In this document: positions 26,656 through 37,300 of the stretch, in pieces
Layout of the letters: each line of letters begins with the position of its first letter
Position numbering within the stretch: position 1 is the stretch's first letter
From: CAZEKB01 sp964512225
GTDB lineage: Bacteria; Myxococcota_A; UBA796; UBA9615
DNA: 64,000 bases
Reading direction: 5' to 3'
NCBI GenBank assembly: GCA_964512225.1
Contig: CAZEKB010000031.1
Location: forward strand, 3,033-67,032
Translations under genes and position numbers: made by a program
The notes under the pieces: generated by a model
Database searches by the model: none
What the model saw: only the letters and a program-made list of their open reading frames with translations
What the model was told of the DNA's origin: nothing

Positions 26656-28470
26656 TCAGAACCTCGCCTGGACGATCAGGTTCAGGCCGAGCTGCTGGGC
26701 CTTCGCGTCGTCGAGGACCCGCGCGGAGCCGCCGCCTTCTTCGGTCACGACCTTCGTGACGTTGAAGTCGTTGGTGAACGACACCTCGCCGATCACGGCC
26801 AGCATGTCCGACAGGCCCCACTTGAGCGACGCCTTGAGCGACAGGATCGTGAACGGGTCCACGCCCGGGGGCATGATCTCGTAGTCGTTGGCTTCGCGGA
26901 TCACCTCGGTCTGCCGCGTGCCCCCGATGTCGGCCGCCTGGAACGAGGCGGGCTGCATCAGGCCCACGATGAACGACGGCGTCAGCTGCGGCTTCTCGAA
27001 GTACATGTCCCACCACAGGGCCCCGTAGACCTGCGGGGTCTGGATCGTCTCGGTCGCGAACGAGAGGTAGGGCGTGAGCCCGGGCACGTTGAAGACGAGG
27101 AAGCTGACGTCCCGGTACACCACGTCGACGCCCACGCGCATGTTCTCGAGGAACCGCACCTGCGCGGACACGGCGCCCGTGATCGCGTCGTCCAGGACCT
27201 CCTCGGACGGGTCGTCCGCGTTGATCAGGGAGCTCCAGATCGTCGTGAACTCGCCCGACACTCCGAGGCCGAACGCGCCCTCCCACGTGGGGACGATCGA
27301 CACGTCCCGGCGCGCTTCGGGGTCGTTGACCAGCAGCTTGAGGTCCGGGGACGCGCCCATCCGGTGGTTGAGGGTGAACATGACCCGGTGGCTGAGGCCG
27401 AACGCCTTGAGGGTCACCGATCGGAACGGATCCTGTTCGTAGGTGCCGCGCCCGAAGTAGCCGCCGCCGAGGTCGTAGGACAAGCGAGCGTCCCGCCCGC
27501 CCAGGGGGAACTCCACGCTGGGGCCGAGGCCCGCGAGCACGCCCCAGTAGTTCTCGGACTCGTCGTTGTCCGCGCGGGTCTGCACGAGGCTCTTCGCGCC
27601 CACGAAGAAGTAGAAGCGCTCGAGGTCGGCGTTCAGCTTCATGCCCGGGGCCGGGCCCTCGTTGCCCGCGAAGATGCGGCTGCTGCCCCAGGTGAGGTCG
27701 TACGTGTAGCCGAGGCGGAACCGGTTCGAGCTGTACGGCCACGCCGTGAAGCGGATGTTCTTCCCCTTCTTCTCCTCGTTGAACCAGAAGGTCGCCGACA
27801 CGTAGGAGCCGTCGTCCCGGAACCGGCCGATGAGCTTGTTGTCGTCGGGGTCCCGGCTCAGCTCGAACTCGGCGACGAACGCCGCCTCGGTGTCCACGAA
27901 CGGGAGGAAGCCGGGCGTGTGGGCGTAGACCGCGAGGTGGGACTCGCTGACCACCCGCTGCTTCTCGGCGTTCAACCCCTCGAAGAACAGCTCCGGGTAC
28001 TCGTTCCCCATGCCGAACGTGGGGGACCCGTCCTTGTTGTCCGCGAGCACGTTGTCGTCGCCGATGTAGAAGGTGAGCGTCGTGCTCATGAAGTCGCTGA
28101 TCTTCAGCTTCTTCTTCTTCTCGTGGTGCTCGCACTCGCCGCCCTCGCAGCAGCCCTCCCCGTCGTCCGCCGCGGGCTCCGGTTCGGCCGCGGATTCGGG
28201 CTCCGGCTCCGGTTCCGGGGCGGGCTCCGGCTCCGGCTCCGGGACGGGCGCGGGCTCCGGCTCCGCGGAGGGTTCGGCCTCTGCATCGGTCGACTCGTCC
28301 TCGTGGGCGGGCTCGCTCTCTGCGGGCTCGTCGTCGGGCGCGTCGTCCTCGGCGGCCGGGGGCGCCTCCTCGGACGTGTCGTCGCTCTCTTCGTCCGCCG
28401 CGAGGGCGGGCGCGGCGAGCAGGACGCACGGGAGCAGCAGGACCCGGAGGGGCAGGGGGAACTTCAGCAT
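26656..28470 (-). CDS. outer-membrane beta-barrel protein with acidic Pro-Glu linker
   Basis: Starts at ATG 28470: signal peptide (LLLPCVLLAAPALA), then about 90 residues rich in Glu, Asp and Pro with PEPEP tandem units, then GCCEGGECEHHEKKKK, a possible metal site. The remaining 470 residues alternate short amphipathic strands and end in LIVQARF, the terminal aromatic residue expected of a BAM-inserted barrel. Total 604 residues. The acidic linker may span the periplasm or contact peptidoglycan. It lies 32 bases after a lipoprotein gene within a long minus-strand run. Substrate unknown. Confidence 0.7.
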   Translation of the reverse strand: MLKFPLPLRVLLLPCVLLAAPALAADEESDDTSEEAPPAAEDDAPDDEPAESEPAHEDESTDAEAEPSAEPEPAPVPEPEPEPAPEPEPEPESAAEPEPAADDGEGCCEGGECEHHEKKKKLKISDFMSTTLTFYIGDDNVLADNKDGSPTFGMGNEYPELFFEGLNAEKQRVVSESHLAVYAHTPGFLPFVDTEAAFVAEFELSRDPDDNKLIGRFRDDGSYVSATFWFNEEKKGKNIRFTAWPYSSNRFRLGYTYDLTWGSSRIFAGNEGPAPGMKLNADLERFYFFVGAKSLVQTRADNDESENYWGVLAGLGPSVEFPLGGRDARLSYDLGGGYFGRGTYEQDPFRSVTLKAFGLSHRVMFTLNHRMGASPDLKLLVNDPEARRDVSIVPTWEGAFGLGVSGEFTTIWSSLINADDPSEEVLDDAITGAVSAQVRFLENMRVGVDVVYRDVSFLVFNVPGLTPYLSFATETIQTPQVYGALWWDMYFEKPQLTPSFIVGLMQPASFQAADIGGTRQTEVIREANDYEIMPPGVDPFTILSLKASLKWGLSDMLAVIGEVSFTNDFNVTKVVTEEGGGSARVLDDAKAQQLGLNLIVQARF

Positions 28471-28502
28471 GGGGATTCTCGGGTCGAAGGGAGGGACGCG
28501 CC

Positions 28503-29897
28503 CTACTCGGGGGCGGCGTCCCAGGCCTCCCAGTCGTCGGACGACCGGGGGTTGATCAGCAGGTTCTCGAAGCGGTCGCTCACCACGCCGGTGAGGTTCG
28601 TGATCGTGCCCACGCCGCCGTTCTCGCCGTCGAACTCGGCGGCGCTCGCGTAGAAGGTCGAGCCCACCATGATCAGCGGGCAGGCGGCGACGGGGTAGTA
28701 GGCGCGGCCTTCGGCCCACTCGGACTGCTCGCCGAGGACGACCTCGGGGATCGTCACGAGCATCCCCTCGTGCGCTTCGGTCAGCGTGCAGGGGTCCGCC
28801 ACCTCCGTCGCCACGACCTCGGCCGTCTCCTGGCCGACCTCGATCCGCGCCTCCTTCCACGCCGCGAGCTCGGTCTGGCCGTTGAACTCGGAGTACTCGA
28901 GGCCGGTGAGGGTGACGACCGCGCCCACCTCCGGGGCCTCCGCGTCCTTCGACGGGTCGTATACGAGGATGCCGCCGAAGGTATCGACGTTCGGATCCTG
29001 GACGAAGAAGTTGCCCTCGTTGCGCGTGAACCCGGAGATGACGGTCAGGTCCGTGAGCGTCAAGGCCTCGCCCTCGAAGTACCGACGGCAGTTGAGGTCC
29101 TGCGCGGTGTCGTCCCCGGTGGAGGCGGGGATCGCCTCGCAGCCCGCGGGCTCGAACCAGGCGTCGTCGTCCGTGCGGGGCATCAGGGTCACGTCGCCGT
29201 ACCAGGGGGTGAGGATCCCGGCGAGCCAGCTCAGCTCGTCGCCCACGGCCACGTCGGGCCAGTAGAAGACATCGTCCACCTGGATGCCGTCGGCCTCGAA
29301 CACGCCGTAGTTGTCGAACGTGGGCAGCGTCTCGACGGTCACGTCCTCCACGCCCACGGGGAGGCCCCACAGGTCGCGGTCGGCGAACCCGCCGCTGATG
29401 TCGTCCGCCTCGACCACGTGGGGGTCGGGGAGCGCGTCGTAGCCCTCGGAGGCGAGGCCGGCCGCGTTGTCGACGTTGATCCGCGGGATCTCCTCGGCGA
29501 ACGCGAGCTCGAACCGCCCCGTGATCTCCATGAACTCGCCGAGCCACAGCGTCTCTTCGGGGTCGAACTCCTCGACGACGTCCAGGAACGTCGAGATCGT
29601 GATCCCGCCGCCGGGGCCCCCCTCGGCGTCCTGGACCCAGAAGGTCACGAAGTTGTCGTCGAACACGTACGTGCCGCTGACCTGGACGTCGCGGATCGTC
29701 ACGAGGGTGTCCACGTCGTGATCGCCCGCGGTGAGGGCCTGGATCGTGGTGAGCACCGGGTCGTCGTTGCCCGCGTCGTCGTCGTCGCCCGCGTCGTCGT
29801 CGTCGGTGCCGCCGCCGTTGCCGGGGCCGAAGTTGCAGGCGGGGAGGAGGGCGAACGCCGCGGCCGCGGCGAAGAGGGAAGGTCGAAGAATCGTCAT
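28503..29897 (-). CDS. Asp-rich-linker lipoprotein with repeated OB-like beta domains
   Basis: A 464-residue lipoprotein from ATG 29897: signal ending LLPAC (Cys21), a Gly/Asp linker with DDDDAGDDDDAG, then repeated beta domains in which TIRDVQVSGTY, EDVTVETLP and LTDLTVISGF start similar units. Each contains a FWVQDAEGG or FFVQDPN element. These resemble the OB-fold repeats of DUF5689-type surface or nuclease-associated proteins. No catalytic site is visible. 44 bases downstream of another lipoprotein gene and 32 bases upstream of the barrel gene. Confidence 0.7.
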   Translation of the reverse strand: MTILRPSLFAAAAAFALLPACNFGPGNGGGTDDDDAGDDDDAGNDDPVLTTIQALTAGDHDVDTLVTIRDVQVSGTYVFDDNFVTFWVQDAEGGPGGGITISTFLDVVEEFDPEETLWLGEFMEITGRFELAFAEEIPRINVDNAAGLASEGYDALPDPHVVEADDISGGFADRDLWGLPVGVEDVTVETLPTFDNYGVFEADGIQVDDVFYWPDVAVGDELSWLAGILTPWYGDVTLMPRTDDDAWFEPAGCEAIPASTGDDTAQDLNCRRYFEGEALTLTDLTVISGFTRNEGNFFVQDPNVDTFGGILVYDPSKDAEAPEVGAVVTLTGLEYSEFNGQTELAAWKEARIEVGQETAEVVATEVADPCTLTEAHEGMLVTIPEVVLGEQSEWAEGRAYYPVAACPLIMVGSTFYASAAEFDGENGGVGTITNLTGVVSDRFENLLINPRSSDDWEAWDAAPE

Positions 29898-29941
29898 CTC
29901 AAGGTCCTCGGGGCGCTGCGAGTCGGCGCCCGGTTGGTTCG

Positions 29942-31186
29942 TCAATCGAGTCGGTAGGGGACGCCCTCACAGGTCACCAGGTCGCGGTAGTACTTCGCCG
30001 GGGCGATCCGCGGCCCGGACGGCGGGCGCATCAGGAGTTGGGGGCAGTCGGGGGGGCGAAGGTCCGGGGGGAAGTCGAGGCACGAGCGCACCTCGAGGAT
30101 CCACGGCGGCGACGCGAACCGCAGGTGTCGCAGGACCCCCACCAGGTACTCGACCTCGCGGTCGTGCGCGTCCGTGGGCGGGTCCGCGAGGCTGCAGGGC
30201 GGGAAGTTGAACGACGGCACCGTGTTCTCGTTGACCACGCTGATGCGCGCCGGCTCGCCGCCGCACTCGGCGCCCTCGATCACCGCCGGCCACTGGGCGT
30301 GCTCGGCGTAGTCCGCGCAGTCGCTGCCGGACGAGAAGTCCGAGCGCAGGCCGTCCAGCCGCACGACCGACGCCTCCCACTTCTCCATCTCCGGGGAGTT
30401 GCACACGATCGTGGGGTCGAGCGGGTAGGGATCGTCCACCACGTTGTTCCGGTCGGCGACGCGCCAGGTGGGGAAGCCCAGCTCGGTGTAGCCCAGGAAC
30501 TCGCTGACGATCCCGGACAGCTCCGAGAGCCGGTCGCCCACCACGATGCCGTCGGGACGGCTGAAGCTGAAGACGAAGAGGCTGTTGTACGTGCCGGGGC
30601 CGCCGGTGCGGTCGGTCACGTAGAAGCCGTCGTTGCTGACGGTCGTGACCACGAGGTCCCGCTGCGTGTCGGTCCCGTCCCACCCCTTGATCGGCACGTA
30701 CTCGTGCTCGAAGTGGCTCTCCACCACGGAGTCGCTCGTCTGCACGTCCGTGACGGTGGGGCGATCGATGTACACCGCGGGGGTGACGCCGGTGGCGAAG
30801 GAGCCCGGCTGGTCGGGGGTGCCCTCGTCGGAGAACCAGATCCGCATCTCGTCGTAGGCGCGCGCGATCTCGATCCGGCCGGTGAAGACCCCCTGCGCGA
30901 ACTCGATCGTGTCCGGGGTGCGGAGCTCGCCGGGCGTGGCCCGCACCTTCACGAGGCCGTCGAAGTCCGAGATCACCCGGCGCTCGGCGTCCAGCACCTC
31001 GACCCTGACCAGGTACTGGATGGGATCGCTCGAGAACGGAGCCGGATCGGAGGGGTCGAGCCCGTCGGGATCGGTCTCGAACGTGACGGCCATCGTCAGG
31101 GGCCCGGAGGGGTCCTCCTGCTCGTGCGCCACGACGCATCCCCCGGCGAGGACGAGCAGCGCGAGGCCGATCGGGAGCGTCCTCAT
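29942..31186 (-). CDS. lipoprotein of unknown function, coupled to the nucleotidase gene
   Basis: 414 residues, ATG 31186 sharing one base with the upstream stop (TGATG). Signal peptide LALLVLAGGC, lipid Cys17. Residues about 25 to 130 form an immunoglobulin-like or invasin-like beta domain. After that TVTDVQTSD and VTTVSNDGFYVTDRTGG open an OB-like domain related to the units of the next lipoprotein (VQD/VTD elements). The C-terminus has six Cys that could form disulfides. Likely an outer-membrane or surface binding protein working with the 5'-nucleotidase-like lipoprotein. Confidence 0.65.
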   Translation of the reverse strand: MRTLPIGLALLVLAGGCVVAHEQEDPSGPLTMAVTFETDPDGLDPSDPAPFSSDPIQYLVRVEVLDAERRVISDFDGLVKVRATPGELRTPDTIEFAQGVFTGRIEIARAYDEMRIWFSDEGTPDQPGSFATGVTPAVYIDRPTVTDVQTSDSVVESHFEHEYVPIKGWDGTDTQRDLVVTTVSNDGFYVTDRTGGPGTYNSLFVFSFSRPDGIVVGDRLSELSGIVSEFLGYTELGFPTWRVADRNNVVDDPYPLDPTIVCNSPEMEKWEASVVRLDGLRSDFSSGSDCADYAEHAQWPAVIEGAECGGEPARISVVNENTVPSFNFPPCSLADPPTDAHDREVEYLVGVLRHLRFASPPWILEVRSCLDFPPDLRPPDCPQLLMRPPSGPRIAPAKYYRDLVTCEGVPYRLD

Positions 31187-32955
31187 CACAGCCTCGGGGT
31201 GATCCGGCCGTCCGAGGACGGGTACGCCGCGTTCAGCGGGACCCGGTCGCCCCGATCGGCCTGGGAGAGGTTCAGCATGAAGAACTCGACGGCGTCCCGC
31301 ATCGAGATGCCGGAGTCCTCCTGGGTGGTGTTGTTCTCCAGCACGCTGAAGCCGGAGCCGCCGCCCGCGATGTAGTTGTTGGTCGCCAGCTCGTACGACT
31401 CGGTCGGGTGCACCGGTCGCCCGCATGCGCCCGCGGAGCAGATCTCGTTGTCGAGGCACACGTCGGCTTCGTAGTCCGGGGCGGCCGGGTCGTCCTTCTG
31501 GCAGGCGATCCAGGAGCCGCCGACCGTGGGATCGAGGGCGACGCCGTTGGCGCAGTCCATGACGAACCGGGCGGACGCGATCTGCGCCTGGGCGTTGCAG
31601 CCGCGGGACGCCGAGCGGGCCGACACGTAGTCGAACAGCGCCTGCACCTCGGCGCCGGACAAGAACATCGTCGTGATCGTGTTGTCGAAGGGCAGGACCT
31701 GGAAGAGCTCCTCGACCGTGATCTCGTGGACCGCGGCCCCGTCGGCCGGGCCCTGGATGTCGCTGCGGATGCCGAGGGAGTTGGTGAGGGCGAAGTCCGT
31801 CTCGATGCCGACCCGGAACTGCATCGCCTCGGCCACGAGGTTCCCCAGCGGCGAGTCCCCCCCGTTCGTCCCGAAGCGGCGCAGTCGGTCGTCGGTGACG
31901 GCCACGATGCGGTCCAGGTCGACGCTGTCCTCGAGCGCGCGCTGGTAGTCCTCGAGGAGATCGAGCATGTCGCCGTCCTCCTCCACGTTCGCGTCCACCG
32001 GGATCAGCGTGTTGTCGTGGGCGATGACGTCCCCGTCCCGCACCACGAGATCGAGCCGCTGGACGTACTTCGAGAAGGCGCCCGCGTGGCACACGACGAC
32101 GCGCTTGCCCGGCACCACGTCGCTGTGCACGACCTTGACGGGATCGAGGGCGACGTGGAGGTGCCCGCCGACCACGACGTCGACGTTCGGGTCCGTGCGC
32201 GCGATCTCCACGTCGTCGTCCAGGGACAGGTGGGTGAGCACGACGACGACGTCGACCTGCGGGGCGAGCCAGGCCGTGTAGTGGGACACCGTGGCCATGG
32301 TGTCGCGCGCGAACACGTCCATGCTGTTGTCGGCCTCGTGGATCGAGGTGATCGACGACAGGTTGCCCATGCCCACGATCCCCACGGTGAGGCCGTCCAG
32401 GTCCATCACGTGCACCGGCTGGATCAGCCGGTCGAGGCGGGAGTTCCAGGGCTGGTCGGCGGACGCGAAGTCGTAGTTGGCGGCGAGGACCGGGAAGGTC
32501 GCCCACTTCTCGAGCTGTGTGGCGTAATTGCGCGCCCCGGCGTCGAATTCGTGGTTCCCGGCGATCACCGCGTCGACCTGGAACTCCGACATCATCCGGA
32601 TCTCCACCTCCCCCTCGAAGAGGTTGAAGATCGGGGCCCCTTGGAAGTAGTCGCCGCTGTCGAGGTGGATGGTCCGGCCCGCGCGCGCCCGCTGCTCCTT
32701 GAGGATCGTCGCGATGCGGGCGGCACCCCCGAAGGGGCCGTTCTCCTCCACCAGGCCGAGCTCCCGGTCGGTGAACTGCGGGACCATGGGGTAGGGAAGG
32801 ATCCGGCTGTGGATGTCCGCCGTGTGCAGGATCGTCAGGCGGACGTCCGCCCCCTCGAGATCCGGGGTCTCGAAGTCGTGCAGGCACGACGTCCCCACCG
32901 CGAGCGCCGAGACGGCGGCCGCGCAGAGCGTCCAGGAGATGGCGGGGCCCCTCAC
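31186..32955 (-). CDS. 5'-nucleotidase/UshA-family lipoprotein
   Basis: 589 residues from GTG 32955. The signal peptide ends VGTSC (Cys24). The N-terminal metallophosphoesterase domain has all expected metal motifs: HTADIHS (D47, H49), DSGDYFQG, GNHEFDAG, THLS and GGHLHV. The C-terminal 5'-nucleotidase domain has GDSPLGNLVAEAM, ALTNSLGIRSDI and an ATNNYIAGGGSGF motif that forms the substrate pocket in UshA. An insert with three Cys near 470 to 500 is unusual. It probably releases phosphate or nucleosides from extracellular nucleotides. First gene of a six-gene minus-strand run; a TACACG hexamer lies 7 nt before the GTG. Confidence 0.85.
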   Translation of the reverse strand: MRGPAISWTLCAAAVSALAVGTSCLHDFETPDLEGADVRLTILHTADIHSRILPYPMVPQFTDRELGLVEENGPFGGAARIATILKEQRARAGRTIHLDSGDYFQGAPIFNLFEGEVEIRMMSEFQVDAVIAGNHEFDAGARNYATQLEKWATFPVLAANYDFASADQPWNSRLDRLIQPVHVMDLDGLTVGIVGMGNLSSITSIHEADNSMDVFARDTMATVSHYTAWLAPQVDVVVVLTHLSLDDDVEIARTDPNVDVVVGGHLHVALDPVKVVHSDVVPGKRVVVCHAGAFSKYVQRLDLVVRDGDVIAHDNTLIPVDANVEEDGDMLDLLEDYQRALEDSVDLDRIVAVTDDRLRRFGTNGGDSPLGNLVAEAMQFRVGIETDFALTNSLGIRSDIQGPADGAAVHEITVEELFQVLPFDNTITTMFLSGAEVQALFDYVSARSASRGCNAQAQIASARFVMDCANGVALDPTVGGSWIACQKDDPAAPDYEADVCLDNEICSAGACGRPVHPTESYELATNNYIAGGGSGFSVLENNTTQEDSGISMRDAVEFFMLNLSQADRGDRVPLNAAYPSSDGRITPRL

Positions 32956-33279
32956 GAGGCGGCGTGTAGCAGAGGAGGCGGGCCCTCGTCCAGCGTCGGT
33001 GCCGACCCGATCGTCCCGATCGCCGACCCCGAGCGGCGTCGGAGCCTTGACGTGGTTTTTACTGCGACCGGACAGGTTGCCGACAGCTCTGAACAGCGCG
33101 CCGACACCCGTGACACGCCTTGACCCATGCTTGACCCTCCTGCGGAGTCCGCGCCGGTACAGTGCGCCCCCAGGTTGGGGCTACGTGCGCGTTTTCGGGG
33201 GCGAAGGTCACCTTGACAGGCACGCCGTCCCTTGGTCTGGTGCGCCGGTTTTTCCGGCCCAGAAAGGCGCTCGTCTCCG
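32956..33279. other. 324-bp divergent intergenic region between the two envelope gene runs
   Basis: This gap separates the leftward 5'-nucleotidase run from the rightward barrel run. It contains a TACACG hexamer (32963-32968, minus strand), a short T-rich stretch at about 33056-33061, two TTGACC hexamers (33120, 33131) and TACAGT at 33158. The TTGACC-TACAGT spacing (21) is too long for a standard promoter. I see no gene. Confidence 0.4.
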
Positions 33280-34362
33280 ATGAACAGGACCCTCCTCCCT
33301 CTCGCCGTCGCGCTGCTGACCTTCGGGTCCGCGTCCGTCGCCTCGGCTTCGTGGCTCCAGCCGCGCACGCAGCAGAAGTCCTTCCCGATGGCGGACGCGG
33401 AGCGCGAGCTGGTCGTGGGCAAGTCGTGGCTGATGTTCAAGCTCGACTTCAACTACAGCTACAGCAACAGCCACTTCATCGGCGACAACCTGTTCAACCT
33501 CGGGTTCACCGAGGGCGAGAACTTCGAGTTCGAGCGCAACGAAGGTGTCTGGCACTACCGCCGCTGGGACATCGGCGCGCGCTGGGGCTTCAGCAAGAAC
33601 AGCGAGATCTTCTTCTCCGTTCCGATCGTCTGGGCCGAGGTCTGGAACAACCGGATGGTGGACGCGGACGGGAACCGCAAGCCGATCTCCGCGGTCGGGC
33701 TCGGGGACGTGCACGCGGGCATCCGCTTCCAGTGGCTGCGCTGGGTCAGCGACGAGGGGCCCTTCTCCAACGCGCTGGCGACCGATCTCGACATCCGCTT
33801 CCCCACCGGGAACGAGTCCCCCGGCTCCTACATCGGGGGGCCCAACAACGTCGCCACGATCATCACCGGCACCGGCGGGTGGGGCTTCGACCTCTCCGTG
33901 CGCTTCAAGCAGCAGCTGGCGATCCTCGCGATCGAGCTCGGGCTCGGCTGGGAGATCAACGCGGTGGCCGTCGTCCAGTTCTTGGTCGAGGACGAGTACG
34001 ACCAGTTCAACCAGCACCTCGACCCCGGTGACCGGGCCCACCTGGACGTGGGCTTCACCTTCCAGTTCTTCGACCACCTCGCCTTCAAGGTGATGCTCGA
34101 CATGGACTACCGCACCCCGACGAAGTGGGGCTCCACGACGTCGGCGTTCCCGGCGTGCAAGGACTGCGAAGAGATCCCGGACAGCGAGGGCTTCTGGATG
34201 GACATCGAGGGTCGATTCATCATCGACGTCGACGTCCACTTCGGTCTCGATATCTACGCGCGCGTCCCCATGGCGGGTCGGCGGAACTTCCTGTGGCCCC
34301 TCGAAGAGATCAGCCCCTCCCGTGCGTTCACGGGCGGCGCCGAGCTCCAGGTGCGCTTCTGA
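33280..34362 (+). CDS. outer-membrane beta-barrel protein (MetA-phenol-pathway/DUF3187-like)
   Basis: 360 residues, ATG 33280, signal peptide ending ASVASAS. The mature part alternates amphipathic beta strands and carries VGLGDVHAGIRFQWL near residue 145 and a DLDIRFPTGN segment, both typical of the 'transporter of meta-pathway phenol' and DUF3187 barrel families. It ends GGAELQVRF, with the terminal Phe expected for BAM recognition. A CKDC pair near residue 290 is in a loop. Its stop overlaps an ATG in the next frame (TGATG), and the next gene follows in the same operon. Substrate unknown. Confidence 0.7.
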   Translation: MNRTLLPLAVALLTFGSASVASASWLQPRTQQKSFPMADAERELVVGKSWLMFKLDFNYSYSNSHFIGDNLFNLGFTEGENFEFERNEGVWHYRRWDIGARWGFSKNSEIFFSVPIVWAEVWNNRMVDADGNRKPISAVGLGDVHAGIRFQWLRWVSDEGPFSNALATDLDIRFPTGNESPGSYIGGPNNVATIITGTGGWGFDLSVRFKQQLAILAIELGLGWEINAVAVVQFLVEDEYDQFNQHLDPGDRAHLDVGFTFQFFDHLAFKVMLDMDYRTPTKWGSTTSAFPACKDCEEIPDSEGFWMDIEGRFIIDVDVHFGLDIYARVPMAGRRNFLWPLEEISPSRAFTGGAELQVRF

Positions 34363-34379
34363 TGTTTGAGGATACGAAC

Positions 34380-37300
34380 ATGCTCAGCCCTCGCGCCCGT
34401 CTCCTCCGGTTCCTCGTCGCCCTGGCGGTGGCCGTGTCGTTCACGGCCGTGTCCGCGCCCGACGCCGAGGCGAAGCTCGCCTTCTTCCGGAACTACCCGG
34501 ACCTGAACTGGAAGGTCATCAAGACCGAGCACTTCAACGTCTTCTACCCGGTCAGCAAGAACCTCGAGAAGACGACCCACCCCATCAACGCCGAGTTCAC
34601 GGCGCGCAAGACGGCGTTCATCGCCGAGGAGATGTATCCGCTCATCTGCGGGCAGTTCAACTACTACCTCGACGAGACCGTCAACATCGTGATGCTCGAC
34701 CAGACCGACAGCCTCACCGGCTACACGGTCCCGAACTTCGACTGGATCGTCGTCTCGGCGCGGCACAGCGACTACCTGTGGCGGCTGCGCGGGCACCACG
34801 ACTGGCTGCGGAACGTGATGTATCACGAGTTCGCCCACGTCGTGTCCCTGAAGGCCGACCAGGTGTACGCCGAGGAGAGCTTCGGCGTGGTCGTCTCGGC
34901 GAGCTGGAACTCGGGCAAGAACCTGAAGCCCGCCGGGGCCGCCGAGGAGGCCCCCCCGCTGTCCGGCGCGAGCATGTCCGCGGGCGCCTTCTTCGGCACC
35001 GGCGATCCGTGGTTCTGGGTCGAGGGCGGCGCCGAGTACTACACGGACGTCGCGGGCATCAACACCTGGACGGCCAACCGCGACATGCGCATGCGCATGG
35101 ACATCCTCGAGGGCACGGCCCTCAACTTCGACGACATGGCCGACTACCAGGGGTCCAACGGCGGCTTCGACGGCAACCGGCACTACCTGTCGGGTTATTC
35201 GTTCGCGCTGTACCTCGAAGAGCGGTTCGGCGAAGGCGTCTACCAGTCGTTCGCGCTCAAGCGCGCCGAGCAGGGGTGGAGCCCCAACTTCCTCAACGTC
35301 ATCGAGGACACGCTGAACATCTCGGCCGACGACCTCTACGCCGACTGGCAGGCCTGGGCCAAGGAGAAGTACGGCAAGGTCCGCGACGACATCATGGCCG
35401 ATCCCGCGATCGGCGAGCCCGCGATGGACTCGTTCGACTACTGGGAGGAGCCGGATCCCGCCGGACGCGAGCGCACGAAGTGGGTCCGCACCCTCGACGG
35501 CGGCGACCGGTACAAGTGGCGCCGCGACCGCGAGAAGGACGGCATGTACCAGTTCGCGCCCCGCTTCTCCCCCGAGGGCGACCGGTACGCGTGGATCAAC
35601 GGTCGGGGCATCTCGGTCAGCCATCGCTCCGAGGGGGACCTGCGCCCCTTCAACCCCGACCTGGTCGCGCGCCGCGGCGACGACGAGGTCGACGCTCTGT
35701 GGGCCAAGGTCAACAAGGGCTTCTCGCTCCCGTCCGCGGGCGACAGCGCCTACGACTGGAGCCCCGACGGCAAGAAGATCGTCTTCGCGTGCGACGAGGA
35801 GTACCGCATGACGAAGGTCGAGGGGAAGATGCCCGAGTTCTCGCGTCGCGCGGTCAACGCCGACGGGTACAACTGGCACACCCTCTGCGTCTGGGACTTC
35901 GCCAAGCAGCAGGAGCGCGCCGAGGCGCTCATGCTCGAGACGTTCGAGGAGAGCCCCTACCTCGACGACCTCGAGCGGCTCGAGAAGCTGAAGCGCGGCC
36001 TCCCCGCCAAGGCCCCCAAGAAGGCCAAGGGCAAGAAGGCTCGCCGCCACTGGATCGACTGGGCCGGCGTGGACGGCGTCTGGGAGTTCGACTTCGTGCC
36101 CGGCAACCACCGGCGCATCCAGGACCCCGCGTGGTCCCCCGACGGCCGCACCATCGCCGTCAGCAAGTACAACGACGGCACCCAGAACCTCTGGGTCATC
36201 GACGTCGAGAGCGGGGACGGCCGCGCCCTCACGGAGTTCACCGACGGCACCCGCATCGAGCAGATCGACTGGTCGCCGGACGGCAGCGAGATCGTGTTCG
36301 GGGCCTACCGGTGGAACCAGAACGACATCTACGTGATCGGCGCCGACGGCGGCGACTTCCGGCCGGTCACGAAGGACAAGTTCGAGGATCGCGAGCCCAG
36401 CTGGGGCGACGACGGGATGATCTACTTCTCGTCGGACCGCGTCGGCGGGATCTTCAACATCTTCCGCATCAACCCCGGGCTGACCCCGGGCGTCCCGGAC
36501 GCCGACCTCGACGGCATCCCCGACGCGAGCGACGCCTGCCCGGCCGAGCCGGAGACCGTGAACCTGTACAAGGACACGGACGGCTGCCCGGACGACATCC
36601 CGGTGCGCGCCACCGCGGACCGCATCGAGCTCGACGAGAAGATCTTCTTCGAGCTCGACAAGGCGGTCATCAAGGAGGAGTCCTTCGAGCTCCTGAACGC
36701 CGTCGCGCGCGTCATGCTCGACAACCCCCAGGTGCTCAAGGTCGAGATCGGCGGTCACACCGACTCGCAGGGCGACGACGAGTACAACCTCGACCTGTCG
36801 CAGCAGCGCGCCGAGGCGGTCGTGGCGTACCTCACGGAGCAGGGCGTGGGGTCGGAGCGGCTCGAGGCCAAGGGCTACGGGGCGGGCACCCCGCTGCGGG
36901 ACCTCCGGGCCGAGCTCAAGCAGATCCGGGACAAGGAGGAGAAGCTCCGGACCGAGCAGGAGATCCACGCCGCGAACCGCCGGGTCGAGATGCTGATCAA
37001 GGCCCAGGAGCGGGTCACCTCCGAGCTCACCGCGAGCGAGAAGGCGGGCTTCGAGAACGCGGACGCGGGCTGCGGCCAGGACTCCGAGGCCCAGCGCCTC
37101 GAGAACGCCTACCTCGTGCAGCTCACCAACGTGGTCGGGGGCGCCTTCTGGCCGAGCCGGACCCCGTCGGGGCACCTCTTCTACAGCCACTACACCGCGT
37201 ACGGCTGGAAGCCGTGGGGCCTGCACTGCAAGTCCTTCTTCAACAAGGTCGTGGACGACACCTCGCTCGTCATCGCTCCGGAGGACTACGGCGTCGACGT

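Noticed and set aside
33120..33163. TTGACC ... TACAGT as a sigma70 promoter for the barrel operon
   Set aside because: The spacing is 21 or 32 bases, outside the usual 16 to 19.
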